A stretch of 18,684 nt of DNA from Bacteroidales bacterium UBA6360 (lineage in GTDB: Bacteria; Bacteroidota; Bacteroidia; Bacteroidales; UBA932): positions 19,551 through 38,234 of the forward strand of contig DJRM01000115.1 of assembly GCA_002440085.1 (NCBI GenBank), written 5' to 3'. The position numbers and the translations under genes were made by a program. Shown here one piece after another: positions 14,532 to 18,684 of the stretch; positions within the stretch are counted from its first letter, which is position 1; each line of letters opens with the position of its first letter. The notes under the pieces were generated by a model. That model made no database searches, had not been told where the DNA came from, and saw only the letters and a list, made by a program, of their open reading frames with translations.

Positions 14532-14558
14532 AAGGCGTCCTGCTTAGTTGGACGTCTT
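14532..14558 (+). terminator. Hairpin between the pilin block and the downstream envelope genes
   Basis: AAGGCGTCC (14532-14540) pairs with GGACGTCTT (14550-14558) over 9 bp with one wobble and a 9-nt loop. The following bases (CCAGTTTAG) are only weakly U-rich. It may be a partial terminator or an RNA 3' end that stabilises pilin mRNA and lowers expression of the next genes. Confidence 0.45.
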
Positions 14559-14578
14559 CCAGTTTAGAATAGCTTAAG

Positions 14579-15145
14579 TTGAAACAGACAGGAAAAAATA
14601 TTGTTGTTGCGGTTGCGCTGCTCGTTGCCCTTGGGGGCTTCGGGTGGCGTGCCGGTGCTCAGCAGGTTGCTCTGCGTTCCAATGCCTTGCGGGCGGCTTT
14701 GCTGACGCCGGACTTGGGCGTGGAGTTGGTGAGCGGGGAGCACAGTTCCGTCTCTTTGTCGGTTTTCGGCAACTGGAAGCCTTACGGCATCGATTCGAAG
14801 CTGATTGCCGTTCAGCCCCAGTTCCGCTGGTGGTTTAACGGCCGTCCGCTCGTGAGGGAATATGTCGGAGTGGCTGCGCTGTTCACCGACTACGACATCG
14901 GCTGGGGAGAACGTCGCTATCGTGGGCTGGCGGGAGGACTCGGACTTACGGGCGGATATGTCCTTCCGCTCGGCACCAGATGGGGGGTCGAGTTTTCCGG
15001 CGGGCTCGGGTTCGTCCTGTTCAGCCAGCATCGCGGCAGCCGCTACGACAATTTTGACTATCTTGACGGCGGTGCCTACACCTCAAGAGGTTACAAGATA
15101 TTGCCGATGAATGTCGGCGTGACGTTCATTTATATTATAAGGTAA
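14579..15145 (+). CDS. DUF3575 family outer-membrane protein (canonical length)
   Basis: This 188-residue exported protein must start at TTG 14579: an in-frame stop lies at 14570-14572 and no ATG precedes the signal peptide. The signal has a basic start (MKQTGK), a long hydrophobic core, and probable cleavage after RAGA. The rest is the full DUF3575 pattern: LRSNALRAALLTPDLGVEL, NWKPYG, VQPQFRWWF, YDIGWGERRYRGL, GGYVLPL, and a last beta strand ending in the apolar VTFIYIIR. That suggests a small outer-membrane beta-barrel. It is the second DUF3575 member in this locus and lacks the charged tail of the first. It sits 16 nt before the OmpA-like gene. A role in pilus export or anchoring is inferred from context only. 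Confidence 0.85.
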   Translation: MKQTGKNIVVAVALLVALGGFGWRAGAQQVALRSNALRAALLTPDLGVELVSGEHSSVSLSVFGNWKPYGIDSKLIAVQPQFRWWFNGRPLVREYVGVAALFTDYDIGWGERRYRGLAGGLGLTGGYVLPLGTRWGVEFSGGLGFVLFSQHRGSRYDNFDYLDGGAYTSRGYKILPMNVGVTFIYIIR

Positions 15146-15150
15146 CTTCA

Positions 15151-15160
15151 AGAGAGGTGA
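15151..15160 (+). promoter_or_regulatory. Unusually strong Shine-Dalgarno match before the OmpA-like gene
   Basis: AGAGAGGTGA, followed by T and the ATG at 15162, is complementary over GAGGTGAT to the 16S rRNA 3' region. Most genes in this window have no such site. The spacing to the ATG is short. Confidence 0.4.
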
Positions 15161-15161
15161 T

Positions 15162-17426
15162 ATGAAAAGGAATTTGTTGATATGCCTGTTGGCCGCGCTT
15201 CAGCTGCTGCCGCTCTCTCTCGGGGCGCAGGAGATGAAGCGCGTCACTGGGCATATACTCGACAAGACGACAGGCAAGCCGATTGACCAGAAGATTGTTT
15301 CTGTCCAGGTCTACGGTTTCAATACGGTTGCTCAGGCAGAGGACGTCAAGAAGAAGATGGATAGGGACGAGAATACATTCATAGTTCCTGATTCTCAGGC
15401 GTTTCCTGACGATAACGGATATTATGAGATTTCCGTTCCCGAGACCGGTGCACTGATTTTCAAGGCAGAGATGAAGTCTGCCGTGTTTGAAAAAGTCAAT
15501 TTCCGTCTCGAAATCAACGTGAAGATAGAGATGGGAAACTACATCAACACGAGTATGGTCACGGCCGTCCGGGACCAGGTTGGAGTGCTTGACCCGCAGG
15601 GTGACATCGAGGGCAACTATCTCAAGGCCCGCAGCACAATCAGCCTTCCGGAAAACAGCGGCAAGACCAACGCGAGGATGATTGTGCAGCCTGTGCTGAT
15701 AGACGGAGCGACGAAGGACACGCTGCGCTATCTGAAACCGATGGTGATGGACGGCAGGGAGTATCATCTGACTCAGCTTCGCCGCATGAACTATGACCCG
15801 TCTCTCGATCCTCTGAACAGATGGCTTTCTCCAGACACTCTCACGGCAGCTTCGCAGAACATCAGCTGGGCAGACACGATATATCTCGAAAATCCGTCGA
15901 AGAACTATCAGGTCAAGGGTATCATCATGCTGGAAGACTATAATCTTCCATATTTCCGCAAGGATTATTTTCTCGCGTCCTCGCGCCTTCGTCGTCCGCT
16001 GCGTTTTCTCGAATATTCGATGGCCCCGTATAGTCTCGACCCGGACCAATATAGAGAACGCGCAAAACGTGAGAAGCGCAACACTGCGGGAAACATGTCC
16101 CTGAATTTCAAGGTGGGAAAGGCGCAGCTCGCGGACGATGACGCGGAGGGCCGTCGGCAGATTGATTCCGTGAAGGCGGTTCTTTTGGACATTATCCATG
16201 GAGAAGGCTCGCAGCTCAAGGAATTTCACATCACGGGCACGGCTTCTCCGGACGGACCATATGCGGGGAACGTAAATTTGGCGAAGAAGAGAATGGAATA
16301 TGCTCTGAATCAGATTGTTTCGGTGCTGCCGAAGGCTGTGAGAGACAGAGTGTATATGACGACTACGGCTTCTGTGGCTCCGTGGACTGCAGTGGCGGAA
16401 CTGCTTGAGGCCGATTCGCTTATGGTCGAGGCAAAGGCGATAAGGGACATCGTTGCCGCAAATCCGGGTGGGCAGGACAGACAGTGGGGGAAAATCAGGG
16501 CGTTGCCTTATTATCGCAGCGTGATTGTCAACTATCTTCCGCGTCTGCGTTCGGTGCGCTACCAGTACGGCTATGAAATTTTCCGCGAACTCACTCCGGA
16601 GGAGATTATGGAGCGTTACCAGAATGACGAGGACTACCGCAGCGGCCGAAAGAAGTTCGCGCTGTATGAGTATTGGCATCTGTTCCGCATGGTTAAGGAC
16701 CAGGGTGAACTGGAAAATCTCTATCGCCGGGCGTACGACGAGTCGATAGAGGCCAACGGAAAACCTTGGATTCTTGCGGCGAACAATCTTGCGGAGTCGT
16801 ACATCAGCCGCGGTGTGGCGGACACCACTCTTCTTTCTCGTTTCATCGATTTGCAGACTCCGGCGGTGGATTTCCGCCTCATGAGGATGAACGGGAGCGG
16901 ATATGACATTGTGAATCCTGAGGCAGTGGTTGCGAACCAGATGATTATGTATGTGATGTCCAATGACTTCCGTAGGGCAGGACAGCTGACGAACATCCTA
17001 CCGGCTTCGGACAGAAACCGTCTCGTGAGGGCTTTCGCGCTCTGTCTCGGAGGTTACTACAAGGGCGGGAACACCCCTGATCAGCGCTCACGGGCGCGTG
17101 ATGTTTTCGAGACTGTTTCGGAAAGTTCGCCTCTGAACCGTGTGGTGCTGAACCTTGCGATGAACACGAAGGCCTACGATGCGCTTGCGGAGGAGGCCAT
17201 GGCCGCGCTCCCGCAGGATTCTGCCCTTACGGACTATCTCTGGGCGGTGATTTACGGGCGCAAGGGAGCCCGTTCCCATGACTTTATGGATGACATGAAC
17301 TCGGAGGACCGCCTTGTTGCTTGCTTCAAAAAGGATCCGTCGTTCATCGACATTGCCGCAGGTGACGGGGATATTGTTGAAACGATTATGAAAAATGCGC
17401 GTGACCGTTATGAGAATGGTGAGTAG
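15162..17426 (+). CDS. Large exported protein with CarboxypepD-reg-like, OmpA-like and helical repeat regions
   Basis: This 754-residue protein has a type I signal peptide, cleaved near LGAQE. Residues ~25-125 resemble a carboxypeptidase-regulatory-like beta-sandwich (VTGHILDKTTGKPI, NGYYEISVP). A central region of beta character follows. Residues ~312-390 look like an OmpA C-terminal-like domain: LNFKVGKAQL, a helix, FHITGTASPDGPYAGN, then NLAKKRMEYAL. In OmpA the equivalent of GHTD provides the Asp that holds diaminopimelate; here that position appears to be Ala361, while the following Arg (R377) is kept. The remaining ~350 residues are helical and TPR-like. This resembles the OmpA-domain partner found in many Bacteroidales fimbrial operons. 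The likely location is the periplasm, tied to the outer membrane. It probably works with the flanking DUF3575 and barrel proteins. Confidence 0.75.
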   Translation: MKRNLLICLLAALQLLPLSLGAQEMKRVTGHILDKTTGKPIDQKIVSVQVYGFNTVAQAEDVKKKMDRDENTFIVPDSQAFPDDNGYYEISVPETGALIFKAEMKSAVFEKVNFRLEINVKIEMGNYINTSMVTAVRDQVGVLDPQGDIEGNYLKARSTISLPENSGKTNARMIVQPVLIDGATKDTLRYLKPMVMDGREYHLTQLRRMNYDPSLDPLNRWLSPDTLTAASQNISWADTIYLENPSKNYQVKGIIMLEDYNLPYFRKDYFLASSRLRRPLRFLEYSMAPYSLDPDQYRERAKREKRNTAGNMSLNFKVGKAQLADDDAEGRRQIDSVKAVLLDIIHGEGSQLKEFHITGTASPDGPYAGNVNLAKKRMEYALNQIVSVLPKAVRDRVYMTTTASVAPWTAVAELLEADSLMVEAKAIRDIVAANPGGQDRQWGKIRALPYYRSVIVNYLPRLRSVRYQYGYEIFRELTPEEIMERYQNDEDYRSGRKKFALYEYWHLFRMVKDQGELENLYRRAYDESIEANGKPWILAANNLAESYISRGVADTTLLSRFIDLQTPAVDFRLMRMNGSGYDIVNPEAVVANQMIMYVMSNDFRRAGQLTNILPASDRNRLVRAFALCLGGYYKGGNTPDQRSRARDVFETVSESSPLNRVVLNLAMNTKAYDALAEEAMAALPQDSALTDYLWAVIYGRKGARSHDFMDDMNSEDRLVACFKKDPSFIDIAAGDGDIVETIMKNARDRYENGE

Positions 17427-18666
17427 AAGTAATATATTTGCGGTGCTGCTGATGCTCCTGCCCTTCTCCATGCGTGCTCAGGAGCCGGATACGCTGAGCT
17501 TCAATGCCTTGGAGTACAGCATGCAGAAACGCTACCGTCCGGCCAACTCCGAGTTTGTCTCGGCTAAGTTCACGGACAACACCTTCATCAGTGTGAAGGC
17601 AGGCGGCTGGAGCCTCTTCTCCAATTCTGCTTCAGGTTATTCGCAGGGACCGGTGACCGGCGCTTCTGTCGGAAAGCAGCTTAACGTCTATAACGGGCTG
17701 TCGGTCGGGCTTTCCGGCGGCAGCCTGCGGCGCAATGCCGATGGGGTTCGCGCTTGGAATGTCTGCGGTGACGTCTCGCACAGCTTTGACATTACCTCCT
17801 ATTTCTATGGCTACAGGCCTTCTCGCATTCTGCGTGTCTCAACATACGAGGGAGCCGCTGTTGAGATTGTCCGGGCCTCGGGCCGCAGCTCTCTCGCCGC
17901 GAAGCTTTTCGTGGGTCTTGAGTTCAGCGCTCAGGCAGCCCGCGATTTAGACATATTCTTCCGTCCGTCCCTGCTGTTCGGCTCGGATGGTCTCGACCGT
18001 CTCTCCTCTGCAGCCCGCTGTCACGGCGGATATTCGCTTGATTTCGGAGTGACGGCTCATTTCAACCGTTTCCGGGCTCCGGAAGACGGCGTGAGAGAAA
18101 ATTTCGGCAAGTGGTTCGTCCGTGATGCCTTCATTTCCGTTTCCGCCGGCGCGCAGTTCCAGGCATCAGACCTTGTCTCCGAAACCGTCGGGTTCATTCC
18201 TTCGGCTCGCGAAAGTCTGACTCTTTCATACGGACGTCTTCTGACCGGACCTCTTTCTGTCAGATTGTCAGCCTTCTACGGGCGTGACATCTGGAAGAAG
18301 TTCCCTGACGGCCGGCAGAAGAACTGTTTTTATGGCGGTGCCCGCGGAGAACTGATGTTCGATCCGATGTTCTGGCACAAAACCGGCAGGGTAGTGTTCT
18401 CCATGCCGATTCTGTTCGGTCCCGAAGCAGGACTGATGCAGAAGTCGGATGACGGCTACACAATCCGGAGAATCTATCTCGGTTTTACCGGCGGTATACA
18501 GTTCCGCTTCAACATCGACCGTCATTTCGGACTTTTCCTCGAACCCCGCGTCTCCATAGTTCCGTATTCATGGAAATCCCGCAGCGGAAACGCCATCGTC
18601 AACACTCTCGCGAACTGGTATGACACGGTCTACGGTCTCCTGGCAGGCGTCAACATTCCTCTGTAA
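17410..18666 (+). CDS. Predicted outer-membrane beta-barrel protein, last gene of the fimbrial locus
   Basis: This is a ~418-residue exported protein. Its start overlaps the previous gene's end: ATG 17410 or 17416 gives a good signal peptide (SRSNIFAVLLMLLPFSMRAQ), while ATG 17395 would add five residues. The mature part has repeating amphipathic strands rich in Gly, Ser, Tyr and Phe with turn-like charged loops, for example ISVKAGGWSLF, LSVGLSGGSL, AKLFVGLEFSAQ, IYLGFTGGIQFRFNI and LFLEPRVSIV, and it ends in a barrel-like strand (YGLLAGVNIPL). I do not recognise a named family. The overlap with the OmpA-like gene implies coupled translation and joint function, possibly as the outer-membrane channel or platform of the fimbrial system. 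The gene appears complete, ending 18 nt before the window edge, where no terminator is visible. Confidence 0.75.
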   Translation: MRMVSRSNIFAVLLMLLPFSMRAQEPDTLSFNALEYSMQKRYRPANSEFVSAKFTDNTFISVKAGGWSLFSNSASGYSQGPVTGASVGKQLNVYNGLSVGLSGGSLRRNADGVRAWNVCGDVSHSFDITSYFYGYRPSRILRVSTYEGAAVEIVRASGRSSLAAKLFVGLEFSAQAARDLDIFFRPSLLFGSDGLDRLSSAARCHGGYSLDFGVTAHFNRFRAPEDGVRENFGKWFVRDAFISVSAGAQFQASDLVSETVGFIPSARESLTLSYGRLLTGPLSVRLSAFYGRDIWKKFPDGRQKNCFYGGARGELMFDPMFWHKTGRVVFSMPILFGPEAGLMQKSDDGYTIRRIYLGFTGGIQFRFNIDRHFGLFLEPRVSIVPYSWKSRSGNAIVNTLANWYDTVYGLLAGVNIPL

Positions 18667-18684
18667 GAAGCTGTTTTAATTTTT

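Noticed and set aside
15135..16679. Long minus-strand open frame of 514 codons
   Set aside because: It is antisense to the OmpA-like gene, is rich in Arg, His, Leu and Val without a domain pattern, and has no signal or start context. The plus-strand gene has recognisable domains.

Overview
The window looks like chromosomal DNA from a gut-type member of the order Bacteroidales (Bacteroidota). Three things point there. Several intergenic regions carry the Bacteroidetes -7 promoter box TAnnTTTG. Most genes lack a strong Shine-Dalgarno sequence. The families are typical of the group: a surface beta-helix lipoprotein, an S1 sulfatase, an M64 peptidase, Mfa/FimA-like fimbrillins, DUF5119 and two DUF3575 proteins. 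I cannot fix the genus; Alistipes-like or Cryptobacteroides-like relatives are only a guess from composition. I see no insertion sequence, integrase, CRISPR array or rRNA.

Left part (1-5483): the 3' end of a secreted beta-helix protein converges on a serine-type sulfatase, with a bidirectional terminator between them. Next come a minus-strand tRNA-Arg(CCG) with its own promoter and terminator, a secreted M64 zinc peptidase, and a convergent HAD-family phosphatase. These look like single-gene units rather than one pathway. The sulfatase and beta-helix protein may be the edge of a polysaccharide-utilisation region.

Middle (5484-9023): a divergent promoter region, tRNA-Gly(CCC) followed by two hairpins, and a large two-domain M16 zinc-peptidase lipoprotein that ends in a strong terminator with a GCAA loop.

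Right part (9024-18666): eight co-directional genes form one fimbrial (type V pilus) locus. The order is DUF3575 protein with a long charged tail, DUF5119 lipoprotein, three fimbrillin lipoproteins, a second DUF3575 protein, a large protein with an OmpA-like domain, and a predicted outer-membrane barrel. Overlaps and very short gaps join genes 1-3, 4-5 and 6-8 of the cluster. An AT-rich leader precedes the second fimbrillin and a hairpin follows the third. Together these suggest an operon in three blocks: membrane and anchor parts, the pilin block, and an outer-membrane/periplasm module. No gingipain-like pilin-processing protease is in the window, so pilin maturation would have to come from elsewhere. 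The most interesting material is the non-pilin part of this locus, whose mechanism I do not recognise as described.
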